Assembly: GCF_012641475.1 (NCBI RefSeq)
Contig: NZ_JABAIL010000010.1
Coordinates: 62,001 to 126,000 of the forward strand
Length of the DNA: 64,000 nt
Direction: 5' to 3'
Source of the DNA: Flammeovirga agarivorans
Lineage (GTDB): Bacteria > Bacteroidota > Bacteroidia > Cytophagales > Flammeovirgaceae
Part shown: positions 9,577-18,311 of the stretch, in pieces
How the letters are laid out: each line of letters opens with the position of its first letter
How positions within the stretch are numbered: position 1 is the first letter of the stretch
Position numbers and translations under genes: made by a program
The notes under the pieces: model-generated
Told to the model about the DNA's origin: nothing
What the model saw: only the letters and a program-made list of their open reading frames with translations
Databases searched by the model: none

Positions 9577-9840
9577 TTACAGAAGACTCTCCCAGCCTCC
9601 TGCATTATACACTTCTTTTACTCCAGCAGCTTCAATTAATGCCTTGGCCACTCCTGCTCTACCTCCAGAAAGACAACAAACAATTAGTGGTGAACCTAAT
9701 TTTTTTACTTCATCCATTCTTCTTTGTACATCATTAACGGGTATATTCACTGCACCTTCTATATGTCCTTCATTAAACTCTGCGTCCGATCTTACATCTA
9801 ATAATGGTGTACCGTTATTCACTAACTCTCTATAATTCAT
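9577..9840 (-). CDS. Single-domain rhodanese-like protein
   Basis: An 87-residue rhodanese domain from ATG 9840. It has LLDVRSDAEFNEGHIEGAVNIP, the classic start, and the active loop CLSGGRA, where Cys is the persulfide carrier. The end VYNAGGWESL is also typical. The frame extends to a TTG at 9870, but a good -7 box (TATCTTTG on the minus strand, 9868-9875) overlaps that TTG, so the ATG at 9840 is the better start. Such cytoplasmic proteins carry sulfane sulfur; the partner is not evident here. Confidence 0.9.
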   Translation of the reverse strand: MNYRELVNNGTPLLDVRSDAEFNEGHIEGAVNIPVNDVQRRMDEVKKLGSPLIVCCLSGGRAGVAKALIEAAGVKEVYNAGGWESLL

Positions 9841-9867
9841 GTTTTTATATATTTTAATAGTATACTT

Positions 9868-9875
9868 CAAAGATA
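9868..9875 (-). promoter_or_regulatory. -7 promoter box for the rhodanese gene
   Basis: TATCTTTG on the minus strand, an exact TAnnTTTG match, 27 bases before the ATG. The -33 element is not clear. Confidence 0.45.
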
Positions 9876-9983
9876 ATTGAATGCTTTTTCATTGAGTGTA
9901 ACAATTATCACATTGACAAAATTCCATTTTCATTTATTGATAAGTATTTACTTTCATAAACAGAAACATTGTTACCCTATTTA

Positions 9984-9991
9984 TACTTTTG
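9984..9991 (+). promoter_or_regulatory. -7 promoter box for the outer-membrane protein gene
   Basis: TACTTTTG, an exact match to TAnnTTTG. It lies downstream of a possible TTG start at 9969 and 58 bases before the ATG at 10050, so it supports the latter as the real start. Confidence 0.5.
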
Positions 9992-10049
9992 TGTGACTTA
10001 TCACATTTATCATTCACTCATTAAAAGTTTACAACCTTTTTTATTCTTT

Positions 10050-11267
10050 ATGATTAAACGACTTATTCCTAGCTTCATTTTGGTAACACTGTACTATTTC
10101 AATGGTATAACAAACGCACAAATCATCAACAAAACGTCAGAAAATATTAATAAAATAAAAACTGACTCTTCTTCATCTTTAATCGAAATTCAAAAAGAAG
10201 TTTATCCTTACCGATTCCCTATTTGGGGACAAAAAGTATATGATAGAGGGTATTCACTCCCATTGCCAATTGGTTTTAGTGCAGGTTATGTGAATAGCTC
10301 CATGGGTATGCACATTACAGATCTTGATGTTGGCTTTAAACCTGTCAATGAATTTCAACAAGATGAAAATGGGCAACCTATATTAGATAAAGATGGCAAC
10401 CCCAAAAAAGCACCTTATTTTGGTAAAAACCTTCCACAAGAAACTGTTGATAACATTGTAAAAGGTCCTATTTTAGATCAACTAAAAAATGATGTTACAT
10501 TAGCTACAGCTACGGGTATGAACTATAGAATGGATATGTATATCCTTCCATTTATGAATGTTTACGGTATGGTGTCTGATGTAAAATGTACTACAGCCAT
10601 TGGTTTAGGCGATATCTCTACAGAAACTTTCGATGCTCTTGCTTTTGGTGGTGGTGTAACGATGGCCTATGGATTTAAAGGATGGTTTGGTACTGTTGAC
10701 GTGAACTACTCAACTACAGAAACAGATTTACTAGAATCGAACGTAATAGTAAGCACATATTCAGTAAGAGTTGGTAAAAGAATTCCATTAAACCACGGAA
10801 AACAAAGCATTGCTTTTTATGTGGGTGCAATGAATAGAAATTTTGTATCTGATGAACCAAGCCCAGGTTATATCCACTTAAGTTCTGTGTTGCCTGGAGA
10901 TAAAATTCCTGATGAAATACCATTAGGTCCAATTAATGACGGTATAGAAAATAAGATTGCAGAAGTATATGATGGACTTCCAATGCCTATAAAGAGAAAA
11001 ATTGAAAAAGAACTTGGGCGAGTACCAGATGGTTCTCAACTCAATAACTTCTTAAATGAAACTGTATCAAAAGAATTTAAAGACAGAATTAATAATACGG
11101 CTGTTGAATACAGTATCAAAAAAGAATTAATACAAGCTTGGACTGTACAATGTGGCTTTAGTCTGGAAATCAATAAACATTTTGCTATTAGAGGTGAATA
11201 TGGTATTGCAGACAATAATAAGTTTCTGATGACAGGTATTAATTACAGGTTTGGTATCAAAAAATAA
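10050..11267 (+). CDS. Outer-membrane beta-barrel protein of unknown function
   Basis: 405 residues from ATG 10050. The signal peptide reads MIKRLIPSFILVTLYYFNGI and is cleaved near TNAQ. The mature protein has alternating aromatic and polar strands (MNYRMDMYILPFMNVYGM, GGGVTMAYGFKGWFGTVDVN) and ends with GINYRFGIKK, a typical barrel end. A plug-like or calcium-loop-like stretch, DENGQPILDKDGNPKK, sits near residue 75. I recognise no named family; it looks like a porin or lipid-transport barrel. A terminator follows, so it is monocistronic. Confidence 0.75.
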   Translation: MIKRLIPSFILVTLYYFNGITNAQIINKTSENINKIKTDSSSSLIEIQKEVYPYRFPIWGQKVYDRGYSLPLPIGFSAGYVNSSMGMHITDLDVGFKPVNEFQQDENGQPILDKDGNPKKAPYFGKNLPQETVDNIVKGPILDQLKNDVTLATATGMNYRMDMYILPFMNVYGMVSDVKCTTAIGLGDISTETFDALAFGGGVTMAYGFKGWFGTVDVNYSTTETDLLESNVIVSTYSVRVGKRIPLNHGKQSIAFYVGAMNRNFVSDEPSPGYIHLSSVLPGDKIPDEIPLGPINDGIENKIAEVYDGLPMPIKRKIEKELGRVPDGSQLNNFLNETVSKEFKDRINNTAVEYSIKKELIQAWTVQCGFSLEINKHFAIRGEYGIADNNKFLMTGINYRFGIKK

Positions 11268-11281
11268 TTAATAAATGTGAG

Positions 11282-11310
11282 AGCTTCTATTCTAGTAGAG
11301 GCTTTTATTT
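11282..11310 (+). terminator. Intrinsic terminator
   Basis: 8-bp stem (11282-11289 with 11296-11303, one G-T pair) followed by a T-rich run after the barrel gene. Confidence 0.65.
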
Positions 11311-11364
11311 TTAGTAAAAGTTTAATTCTTTAAATTGATTGGTAAAATAACCTAACTAGTTACC

Positions 11365-11907
11365 ATGACTGAAAAAGAAAAAATGATATCTGGTGAACTG
11401 TATAATGCAGATGACCCTACCTTAGTTCAAGATCGTAAAAGAGCAAAAATATTATGTAAACAATACAATGACTCCCCTATAGATTTGAATGCTAAGATTT
11501 TGGAAGAATTATTTCAACAAGATCAATTGAATGTCAATGTTGAAGCACCATTTAGATGTGATTATGGTTATAATATTACTGTTGGCGATAATTTCTACAG
11601 CAATTTTAACCTAACGATTTTAGATGTTGCTCCTGTAACAATTGGAGATAATGTTTTTATTGCACCAAATGTATTAATCGCTACAGCAGGACACCCTATC
11701 GATCCAATACAAAGAACTAGAGGAGATGAATTTGGAAAACCTATTACTATTGGGAATAGAGTATGGATTGGTGGAAATGTTGTAATACTACCAGGCGTAT
11801 CCATTGGAGAAAATGTTACCATTGGTGCCGGAAGTGTTGTTACAAAAGATATCCCTGCCAATACTGTTGCAGTGGGAAACCCTTGTAAAGTAATTAAGCA
11901 TATTTAA
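11365..11907 (+). CDS. Sugar O-acetyltransferase (Maa/LacA type)
   Basis: A 180-residue protein with the short N-terminal helical Maa domain (MISGELYNADDPTLVQDRKR) followed by left-handed beta-helix hexapeptide repeats (about 60-175). The catalytic region is NVLIATAGHPIDP, where the His is the usual catalytic base. The end IPANTVAVGNPCKVIK is also typical. Family members form trimers and acetylate maltose, galactosides or similar sugars using acetyl-CoA in the cytoplasm. The actual sugar is unknown. It shares a bidirectional terminator with the convergent peroxidase gene. Confidence 0.9.
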   Translation: MTEKEKMISGELYNADDPTLVQDRKRAKILCKQYNDSPIDLNAKILEELFQQDQLNVNVEAPFRCDYGYNITVGDNFYSNFNLTILDVAPVTIGDNVFIAPNVLIATAGHPIDPIQRTRGDEFGKPITIGNRVWIGGNVVILPGVSIGENVTIGAGSVVTKDIPANTVAVGNPCKVIKHI

Positions 11908-11910
11908 ATA

Positions 11911-11948
11911 AAAATAGCCCAAGACTTACGTTTTGGGCTATTTTTATT
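11911..11948. terminator. Bidirectional intrinsic terminator
   Basis: Perfect 12-bp stem (11911-11922 with 11933-11944) with A and T runs on both sides, between convergent genes. Confidence 0.85.
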
Positions 11949-11963
11949 TATTTTTAATTGCAC

Positions 11964-12860
11964 TTATTGAAGTGCAGTCGTTAAATCCTCAACAGAAGGT
12001 GCAAATGAATATCCACCCGTAACAGCTTCAGAGTAATTCATAATCTGATCTGACACTCCATCTTCGGTATTACCCAACATTCTATCTAGTTGAATATCTA
12101 CTCTGAATGGATCACATGCATACGAAATAAAGAACAAACCTCTTTCTTTAGCATTACCATAAGGGAAAGACCGTCTCCATATTTTCATAGCCACCCCATC
12201 ATGTTTGGCGTCTGTTCTAGATACATGAGAATCTTTTGGCATATCATCGCCTTCCAACTCTATAGAATCTGGCTTCGTTCTACCAATAATTTTCTCTTGA
12301 ACAGCTTGAGGAAGCTCATTAAATTTAGCCAGGTTATGAATCCATTTCTGATGAAATACATAACTCCCTCCTGCTCCAATTTCTCCATCTGCGATTAATG
12401 CTGCAGGATACTTCTTTTCTTCTTTTGGATTAGCAGAACCATCAACAAAACCTGTCAAGTCTCTATGATCTTTATAAATAAATCCATTTTCCGAGATTGC
12501 TACTTCAGCCACTTTCGCTACTGCTTCCTGAATGTGGATCGTTTGGTCTAGTACTAATGCAGTATCATTACCGATAATTCTAAAATAAAGATCTGCTTGT
12601 GTAGCAGGCATGCTGTATCCATTTTTTCCTTGTAGAGTAGCAAAATCCTTTAACTGAGCTGGTTTAATTGCTGGATTTAGTGTTTCCCAAAGCTTTTTAC
12701 CAAATGAAACTACAATATCAATATCATTAGATGTTTTCTCTAATGCTTTTTTTATTGATCCCTTTAATACTTGTACATTACTCCAATCAGTGATTGTGAA
12801 TTCTGTTACATTAAAGGTATTTGTTGTTTCATTAAAAATTGCCTTTTGATAATTACTCAT
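11964..12860 (-). CDS. Dyp-type heme peroxidase (YfeX-like)
   Basis: 298 residues, the same length as E. coli YfeX. The hallmark GFVDG (residues 137-141, distal Asp140) is present, as is the proximal heme ligand His212 in PKDSHVSR. The distal arginine lies in MKIWRRSFPYG near residue 229. Spacing matches YfeX with a three-residue offset. There is no signal peptide or Tat motif, so it is cytoplasmic. Family members oxidise porphyrinogens or dyes with hydrogen peroxide; the physiological substrate is not settled. No encapsulin gene is adjacent. Confidence 0.93.
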   Translation of the reverse strand: MSNYQKAIFNETTNTFNVTEFTITDWSNVQVLKGSIKKALEKTSNDIDIVVSFGKKLWETLNPAIKPAQLKDFATLQGKNGYSMPATQADLYFRIIGNDTALVLDQTIHIQEAVAKVAEVAISENGFIYKDHRDLTGFVDGSANPKEEKKYPAALIADGEIGAGGSYVFHQKWIHNLAKFNELPQAVQEKIIGRTKPDSIELEGDDMPKDSHVSRTDAKHDGVAMKIWRRSFPYGNAKERGLFFISYACDPFRVDIQLDRMLGNTEDGVSDQIMNYSEAVTGGYSFAPSVEDLTTALQ

Positions 12861-13176
12861 GGGTAGTAGTTTTATTATTTTGATTGATGACTATTTTAAC
12901 GTATTAGTCTTAGAACAGGTTAAAGATATCATACAATTATTGTAAATAAGATGACATATATCTCTAATCATTGAAACAGGTAAATACAATATGCTAATAC
13001 TTAATATATTAGAAACGTTATTCTTTATCTAATAAATGAAAAGGGAAACCAATAAAGGTGAACACTCATTCATCATTTTTTGTTTACACAATACTATTTC
13101 CTATATTAAGATCCGTTAGCAGACAGGCGTAAAATCTGTCTAACTTCAATTCAATATTTACTTACAACTATAACTA
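12861..13176. other. Divergent intergenic region
   Basis: 316 bases without a gene. The only structure I see is a short inverted repeat, AGACAG at 13121-13126 with CTGTCT at 13136-13141, 36 bases before the acyltransferase ATG. It could be a hairpin in the leader or an operator. Confidence 0.5.
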
Positions 13177-14061
13177 ATGACAAAAATATTGTATGGTCTT
13201 TTCATATGGCCAATAACTATACTTCCATTCAGTGTACTGTACAAAATATCAGACTTCTTATATTTTGTTCTTTATAAACTGATTGGATATAGAACTACTG
13301 TAGTAAAAGCGAATTTAAAGAATTCTTTTCCCGAAAAAAGCGATGAAGAAATTAAGGAAATTGAATCAAAATTCTACCGACACCTATGTGATCTTATATG
13401 CGAAAGCTTTAAGATGTTCAATATCTCTGAAAAGGAGTTGTTAGAAAGATGTGTATATGATGATATGGACTTGATCAATAAGTACAAGGATAGAAACCTT
13501 TGTATCATTGGTCATCATTACAATAATTTCGAGTATGCTGCAACTTCAGCTACTGCTAGTGTTGGAAGACAGATTTCATGTTTGTTCTCTAAGTTGAGTA
13601 ATGATTTCTTCAATGAGAAAATTACAACTTCTCGTTCTCAATTTGGAATGAATATGATACAAAAGGATTACGCAAAATCATTTTTTGAGTCGAAACATGA
13701 GAAGCCTATTGGATTAATTTTCGGAGCAGATCAATCTCCAACTTACAGTAAGAAAGTAATTTGGACCAATTTTCTAAATCAAGAAACTGCATGTTTCTTT
13801 GGACCAGAAAAGTATGCCAAAGAGAACGATATGGTTGTTATTTTTACTAAGATTACCAAAGTAAAAAGAGGTTATTATCGACTAAACTTTGAGTTGGTAA
13901 CAGATCAGCCATTACTAGAAGAGCATGGTTTTATTACAGAAAAACATACTCGAATGTTAGAGAAAGAAATTAAGAAGCGTCCACAATATTGGCTTTGGAC
14001 TCACAAAAGATGGAAAAGAACTCGTGAGAAACATGAGGAGTTTGTTCCAGCAACAGCATAA
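13177..14061 (+). CDS. Lipid A-type lysophospholipid acyltransferase (LpxL/HtrB family)
   Basis: A 294-residue protein. It has a hydrophobic N-terminal stretch (about 1-40), the catalytic HX4E motif HYNNFE near residue 115, and the terminal QYWLWTHKRWKR that is diagnostic of the LpxL/HtrB family. The enzyme adds a secondary acyl chain to lipid A precursors at the inner membrane. The start at ATG 13177 gives the expected length. It is monocistronic and ends at a strong terminator. Confidence 0.92.
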   Translation: MTKILYGLFIWPITILPFSVLYKISDFLYFVLYKLIGYRTTVVKANLKNSFPEKSDEEIKEIESKFYRHLCDLICESFKMFNISEKELLERCVYDDMDLINKYKDRNLCIIGHHYNNFEYAATSATASVGRQISCLFSKLSNDFFNEKITTSRSQFGMNMIQKDYAKSFFESKHEKPIGLIFGADQSPTYSKKVIWTNFLNQETACFFGPEKYAKENDMVVIFTKITKVKRGYYRLNFELVTDQPLLEEHGFITEKHTRMLEKEIKKRPQYWLWTHKRWKRTREKHEEFVPATA

Positions 14062-14065
14062 ATAT

Positions 14066-14103
14066 AAAGGGGATGATATAATGAAATATCATCCCCTTTT
14101 TAT
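14066..14103. terminator. Bidirectional intrinsic terminator
   Basis: Perfect 14-bp stem (14066-14079 with 14086-14099) and a 6-base loop. It closes both the LpxL-type gene and the long minus-strand PUL that ends with GH97. Confidence 0.88.
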
Positions 14104-14121
14104 ATCTTATTTTTTGCTTTT

Positions 14122-16152
14122 CTATTGTAATACTTGGAAGTGGATAGCCTCTCCACCACCAGCATTCATTTGAATTAGCATTGTCTCATTGGAGGTCACG
14201 TTCTTCTCAACAATCTCATAATTCTTAGGATTATTAAGATAAGTTGTTCCTTGAGCATCAGTATAAATAATTGCTTTATACACCTTATTTGGCTCTAAGA
14301 AATCTAAATTAATACTTACTGCTCTACCTTTTTCATCTGTAGCAGCTCCAATAAACCACTCATCACCTGTTCTTCTTGCAGTGATCGCATATTCACCAAT
14401 TTCACCTGCTAACATCTTACTTTCATCCCAGTCTGCTGTAGAAGATGATAAGAATTTAAATGCATCTAGGTGCTTTTCGTAGTTCTCTACTAAATCAGAT
14501 GCCATTTGTAATGGTGAATAAAGAATAATTGACAATGCCATTTGTTTCACTAAAGTAGTATGGACTCTCGCTTCGTTCATGATCTCAGCAGTAGTATTCC
14601 AAGCCACTCTATTTGGTGAGTTCTCGTATTTCACATCAAAAATACCTGGAGTATAATCTAAAGGCCCACCTAACATCCTTGTAAATGGCAAAATTAATGT
14701 GTGATTTGGAGGGTTACCATCTGACCAACCGTTCCATTCCATACCTCTTACACCTTCTCTGGTCATCATATTTGGCCAAGTTCTTCTTATTCCTGTAGGC
14801 TTTATAGGTTCATGAGCATCCAACATAATTTTATGCTTTGCCGCTTCTTCTACCACCTTTCTATAATGGTTCACCATAAACTGACCATGATGGTGTTCTC
14901 CTCTTGGGAAAATCCCTCCTGCATAGCCTGTTTTTAGAGCATTAATACCTAGTTTTTCATACAGGTTAAACGCTTCATCCATATATTTTTCGTAAGATGG
15001 AATATCACCACCAGTCTCATTATGCATTATAAGAGCTACATTATTATCATTTGCGTATTTTGCAACCGCTTCTAAATCGTAACCTTTAGCTGGAGTGATG
15101 TGGTCAAAAGCATCCTTCTCTCCCCACTTGTCCCATCCTGAGTTCCAACCTTCAACAACTACACCACCAATATTATGCTTTGCAGCAAAATCAATGTATT
15201 TCTTTGCTTCTTCAGTAGTTGCTCCTTGTCTTGGGCCTTCTTTCCATTCTTTGGTACCAATATGAAATTCCCACCAAATACCTAAATACTGCATAGGCTT
15301 AATCCAAGATGTATCTTCGATCTTATTCGGCTCGTTAAGGTTGATGATCATATTCGAATTGACAAGATCACTTGCTTGACGTCCTACTTGAATTGTTCTC
15401 CAAGGCGTTTTACTCGGTGCAGTTGTTCTTACTTTATCGCCATTTGCCCAAGGCACTAATGCCGATTCATAAGTATATTTTTTGTCATCAGACAGCTTAA
15501 GCGTCATACCAGCATAATCGGTTAAAGCTGCTTCATGTAAACTAATAAAATAGTTTTCCTTCGTTTGGAAAGTTACAGGCGTTGCCACCCAACTTGCAGA
15601 ATCTACATCTGTATGGTTGTAAAGCTTTTCGTAAGTATCATAATCAGCCCAAATCCACCAAGTATCATGGTTATTTGATAACTGGAATTGTGTTTTTTCA
15701 TCCATAATAACAAATTCCTTCAGGTTATCTTGTTCTGGGAATTCATATCGGAATCCTACACCATTATTAAATACTCTAAAAACTAAGTTCATTTTACGTT
15801 TTAAACCATCTTTCTCCCTTAAGTTTACTGTAAGTTCATTATGATGATCTAATACCTTTTTATTTTCACCCCATGGTTGTTCCCATGTTTGGTTCATTGT
15901 ATTTCTAATCTCACCCACAATTTCAAAATTGTTGACCATTGCTGGTTGATCTTTTAACTCAAAACCTAAATATGATTTTTTGATGATAGGTTCACCTGCC
16001 CAAGTAACCGAATACCAAGGAGCCCCTTTATCATCTACCGATACTTCTACAATTAACTTTTCATCTGGAGAATTGGCCACCATATAATTTGGTGTACATG
16101 AGAAAGATAAAATTGATAATAATAGAAAAACAAATAGTTTTATAATCTTCAT
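14122..16152 (-). CDS. GH97 glycoside hydrolase, inverting alpha-glucosidase type (SusB-like), lipoprotein
   Basis: 676 residues with a lipoprotein signal (LLSILSFSC, Cys19). It has the GH97 layout: N-terminal beta-sandwich (about 25-280), TIM barrel (about 285-560) and a C-terminal beta domain. Catalytic and calcium-site glutamates can be placed: Glu379 in HNETG, Glu448 in AHEP and Glu472 in RGMEW. All three are offset by 60 from Glu439, Glu508 and Glu532 of SusB. The segment KTGYAGGIFPRGEHHHGQ also matches the inverting subgroup, not the retaining alpha-galactosidase subgroup. It is the last gene of the PUL, 43 bases after the EEP gene. Expected activity is alpha-glucosidase in the periplasm. 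Confidence 0.93.
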   Translation of the reverse strand: MKIIKLFVFLLLSILSFSCTPNYMVANSPDEKLIVEVSVDDKGAPWYSVTWAGEPIIKKSYLGFELKDQPAMVNNFEIVGEIRNTMNQTWEQPWGENKKVLDHHNELTVNLREKDGLKRKMNLVFRVFNNGVGFRYEFPEQDNLKEFVIMDEKTQFQLSNNHDTWWIWADYDTYEKLYNHTDVDSASWVATPVTFQTKENYFISLHEAALTDYAGMTLKLSDDKKYTYESALVPWANGDKVRTTAPSKTPWRTIQVGRQASDLVNSNMIINLNEPNKIEDTSWIKPMQYLGIWWEFHIGTKEWKEGPRQGATTEEAKKYIDFAAKHNIGGVVVEGWNSGWDKWGEKDAFDHITPAKGYDLEAVAKYANDNNVALIMHNETGGDIPSYEKYMDEAFNLYEKLGINALKTGYAGGIFPRGEHHHGQFMVNHYRKVVEEAAKHKIMLDAHEPIKPTGIRRTWPNMMTREGVRGMEWNGWSDGNPPNHTLILPFTRMLGGPLDYTPGIFDVKYENSPNRVAWNTTAEIMNEARVHTTLVKQMALSIILYSPLQMASDLVENYEKHLDAFKFLSSSTADWDESKMLAGEIGEYAITARRTGDEWFIGAATDEKGRAVSINLDFLEPNKVYKAIIYTDAQGTTYLNNPKNYEIVEKNVTSNETMLIQMNAGGGEAIHFQVLQ

Positions 16153-16195
16153 TTTAATTAAGTATAATATCCTAATGAGTTAGGTTGGTTTTTGT

Positions 16196-17035
16196 TTATT
16201 GTAATTCTACAAATACAGGTAAGTGGTCTGAAGGAAATTTCTGACCTCTAGCTTCTGTAATGTGTGCATATCTTAACACTTTAAAATATCCATAAGTGAA
16301 AATGAAATCAATATGGGTATCTAAAGGACTGTTGTAATCAAAAGCTTCCCAGGTTCCTATTGGACCTAACGGATTTGTTAGACTGATTTGTCTAGTGTTT
16401 TGATAATATTCATTGAGAATCTGAACAGGCTTATCTTGAGGTTGAGTATTAAAATCTCCCATTAAAATAACTGGGTATTTACCATTCTGTGATAACTCCT
16501 GTGATTTCTTAATTAATAGCTTTGATGATTCTACTCTAGCTTCCTGACCTATATGATCATAATGTGTATTCATCACCACAACTGTTCTTTTTGTACTTTT
16601 ATGTTTAAGAATGGCCCAGGTACATATTCTTGGTAATGCAGCATCCCATCCTGTTGATGGTTTTTCAGGTGTTTCTGACAACCAAAAAGTACCAGAATTC
16701 AACATTTTATATTGTTGAGTATCAAAAAAGATTGCTGAAAATTCTCCTCCACTTTTACCGTCTTTTCTACCAACTCCAATTTGTGTCATGTGCGGTAGAC
16801 CTTTCTTTAAGTCTTCTAATTGATCTGGTAATACCTCCTGTGTTCCAAGAATTGACACTTGGTAAAATTTGATCATATCCACTACCCAACCTTTTCGATT
16901 TGGCCAAGCGTTATCACCATCTGATGGAGTATTTAAACGGATGTTGTAAGACATCACATTCATACTATTATGCTGTGCTATGGAGGTGAAGTTGGATAAG
17001 ATAAACAAGGTTAATAATGCGAGTATTTTTCTCAT
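16196..17035 (-). CDS. Secreted endonuclease/exonuclease/phosphatase (EEP) family hydrolase
   Basis: 279 residues with a signal peptide ending near TSIAQ. EEP motifs are clear: MNVMSYNIRLN (metal-site Asn), LGTQEV (Glu), NTHYDHIG, GDFNTQP (Asp/Asn) and SDHLPV (Asp/His catalytic pair). The superfamily cleaves phosphodiester or phosphomonoester bonds of nucleic acids, lipids or phosphosugars. Secreted members of this type recur in glycan loci with no proven job. An upstream -7 box suggests that EEP and GH97 can also be transcribed separately from the rest of the PUL. Confidence 0.9.
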   Translation of the reverse strand: MRKILALLTLFILSNFTSIAQHNSMNVMSYNIRLNTPSDGDNAWPNRKGWVVDMIKFYQVSILGTQEVLPDQLEDLKKGLPHMTQIGVGRKDGKSGGEFSAIFFDTQQYKMLNSGTFWLSETPEKPSTGWDAALPRICTWAILKHKSTKRTVVVMNTHYDHIGQEARVESSKLLIKKSQELSQNGKYPVILMGDFNTQPQDKPVQILNEYYQNTRQISLTNPLGPIGTWEAFDYNSPLDTHIDFIFTYGYFKVLRYAHITEARGQKFPSDHLPVFVELQ

Positions 17036-17074
17036 AATCTGAATAGCGATCTTTTAGGATTTCTTTTTGTATAA

Positions 17075-17082
17075 CAAAGGTA
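17075..17082 (-). promoter_or_regulatory. -7 promoter box for the EEP-GH97 pair
   Basis: TACCTTTG on the minus strand, an exact TAnnTTTG match, 39 bases before the EEP ATG. The -33 is unclear. Confidence 0.45.
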
Positions 17083-17162
17083 TTTTATTTTCCTGCTTAG
17101 AAAGATGATGTAAATATCTCAGCCGTGTTAAACTCTGTTATATTGCCATAAAACGATGTAAA

Positions 17163-17195
17163 GGAGTAAAATACCTTTGACAAATACTTTACTCC
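17163..17195 (-). terminator. Hairpin after the GHL10-like gene, weak terminator
   Basis: 8-bp perfect stem (17163-17170 with 17188-17195), 12 bases after the stop codon on the minus strand. The T-run is short, so it may only reduce read-through into the EEP gene. Confidence 0.4.
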
Positions 17196-17207
17196 ATTAC
17201 TCTTAAT

Positions 17208-18278
17208 TTACTTCTTCAAAGCTTCCCAATGAGGATCTTTCATTCCTCCTAAATCAAAGATCGCAAAACCTTTTGCTCCTCCTTTTTTTGCTAAAACCAA
17301 TGCTTTTTCAAGATCTTCTTGTTTAGGCAATGCTGGAAGGAAAAGACCAGTGTATAATGGTTCTTTATATCTAGATTTTAGATCTTTTACTCCTTGTTCT
17401 GTAGCGAACTTAATCCAGTCGATCGGCTCTTCATAGAAATTATTGTAAATCATTGGGAACACCATATCTAATTTAAAGTCATCCCATGATTGTCTACATA
17501 TTTTTCTTGCCAATTCAGGATAAGGAAAGACAGCTGCAGACAATAATTTTCCTTCTTTATGTACCGCATCATAGATTCTATCTACCAAATGTGTCACTGA
17601 ATCATATCTAAACTGACGCCAATCTGCAGATTGTGTAGGGTCTTTCATATCATAGATATCTTCACCGTATTCCGCTAGAAACTTATCTCTACATGTCTGG
17701 CAGTAACAGAAATCATATTCAGGGTACTCTTTATCCTGAACGATACCATATAAAGGTTGTAGAGATGAAGCTAAAATCACATCAGAATAACGAACATAAT
17801 CTAAATGTACTCCTTTTACTCCTTCAATTTGGGCTAATTCTTTTGCTTGTTTGATGATATGATCTTGAACAGGTACTTGCGAAGGACATACCCATTGGTA
17901 ATAATCTACATATGGATGGTACTCATGACAAGACCTTCCGTCTCCGCTTACTGTATACCACTCCGGATGCTTTTGTGCTTCTTTATCACCGTTTCTATTC
18001 AAAGTCCACATCCAAGCATGCATTTCAATATCTCTTTTTTTCAATAAAGGATACATCCTCTCAAATGTTTCTTTGGTACCTCCCAATAGAACAGCTTCTA
18101 TATTAATTTCTTTAAGTTGAACTAGTTTTTCTTCCCATTGGGCATCACTCCAATCATCATGAGCATGTAACCACATCCATCTTTTGGGTAATTTTATATT
18201 TTTCCCAATGGCCGGAAGCCCTAACATTACTCCTGTTGTTGTTAATCCAGCTAGTTTTAAAAATTCTCTTTTTTTCAT
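17208..18278 (-). CDS. Putative glycosyl hydrolase, GHL10-like TIM barrel, exported
   Basis: 356 residues with a Tat-like signal (KKREFLKLAGL, KR in place of RR). The mature protein is a single predicted TIM barrel with strands such as RWMWLHAHDD, IEAVLLGG, MHAWMWTLNR, GVHLDYVRYSD, LLSAAVFPYP, LDMVFPMIYN and GFAIFDLGG. HLDYVRY, with Asp160, is the hallmark of the DUF187/GHL10 group (family-10-like glycosylhydrolases) and a likely catalytic acid. A cysteine cluster CYCQTC (191-196), plus Cys117 and Cys131, hints at metal or disulfides. No characterised substrate can be assigned. Being inside an N-glycan locus suggests a glycan target. Confidence 0.75.
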   Translation of the reverse strand: MKKREFLKLAGLTTTGVMLGLPAIGKNIKLPKRWMWLHAHDDWSDAQWEEKLVQLKEINIEAVLLGGTKETFERMYPLLKKRDIEMHAWMWTLNRNGDKEAQKHPEWYTVSGDGRSCHEYHPYVDYYQWVCPSQVPVQDHIIKQAKELAQIEGVKGVHLDYVRYSDVILASSLQPLYGIVQDKEYPEYDFCYCQTCRDKFLAEYGEDIYDMKDPTQSADWRQFRYDSVTHLVDRIYDAVHKEGKLLSAAVFPYPELARKICRQSWDDFKLDMVFPMIYNNFYEEPIDWIKFATEQGVKDLKSRYKEPLYTGLFLPALPKQEDLEKALVLAKKGGAKGFAIFDLGGMKDPHWEALKK

Positions 18279-18311
18279 ATCAAGTGCTTAAGTAATAATT
18301 CTTTATTTAAT

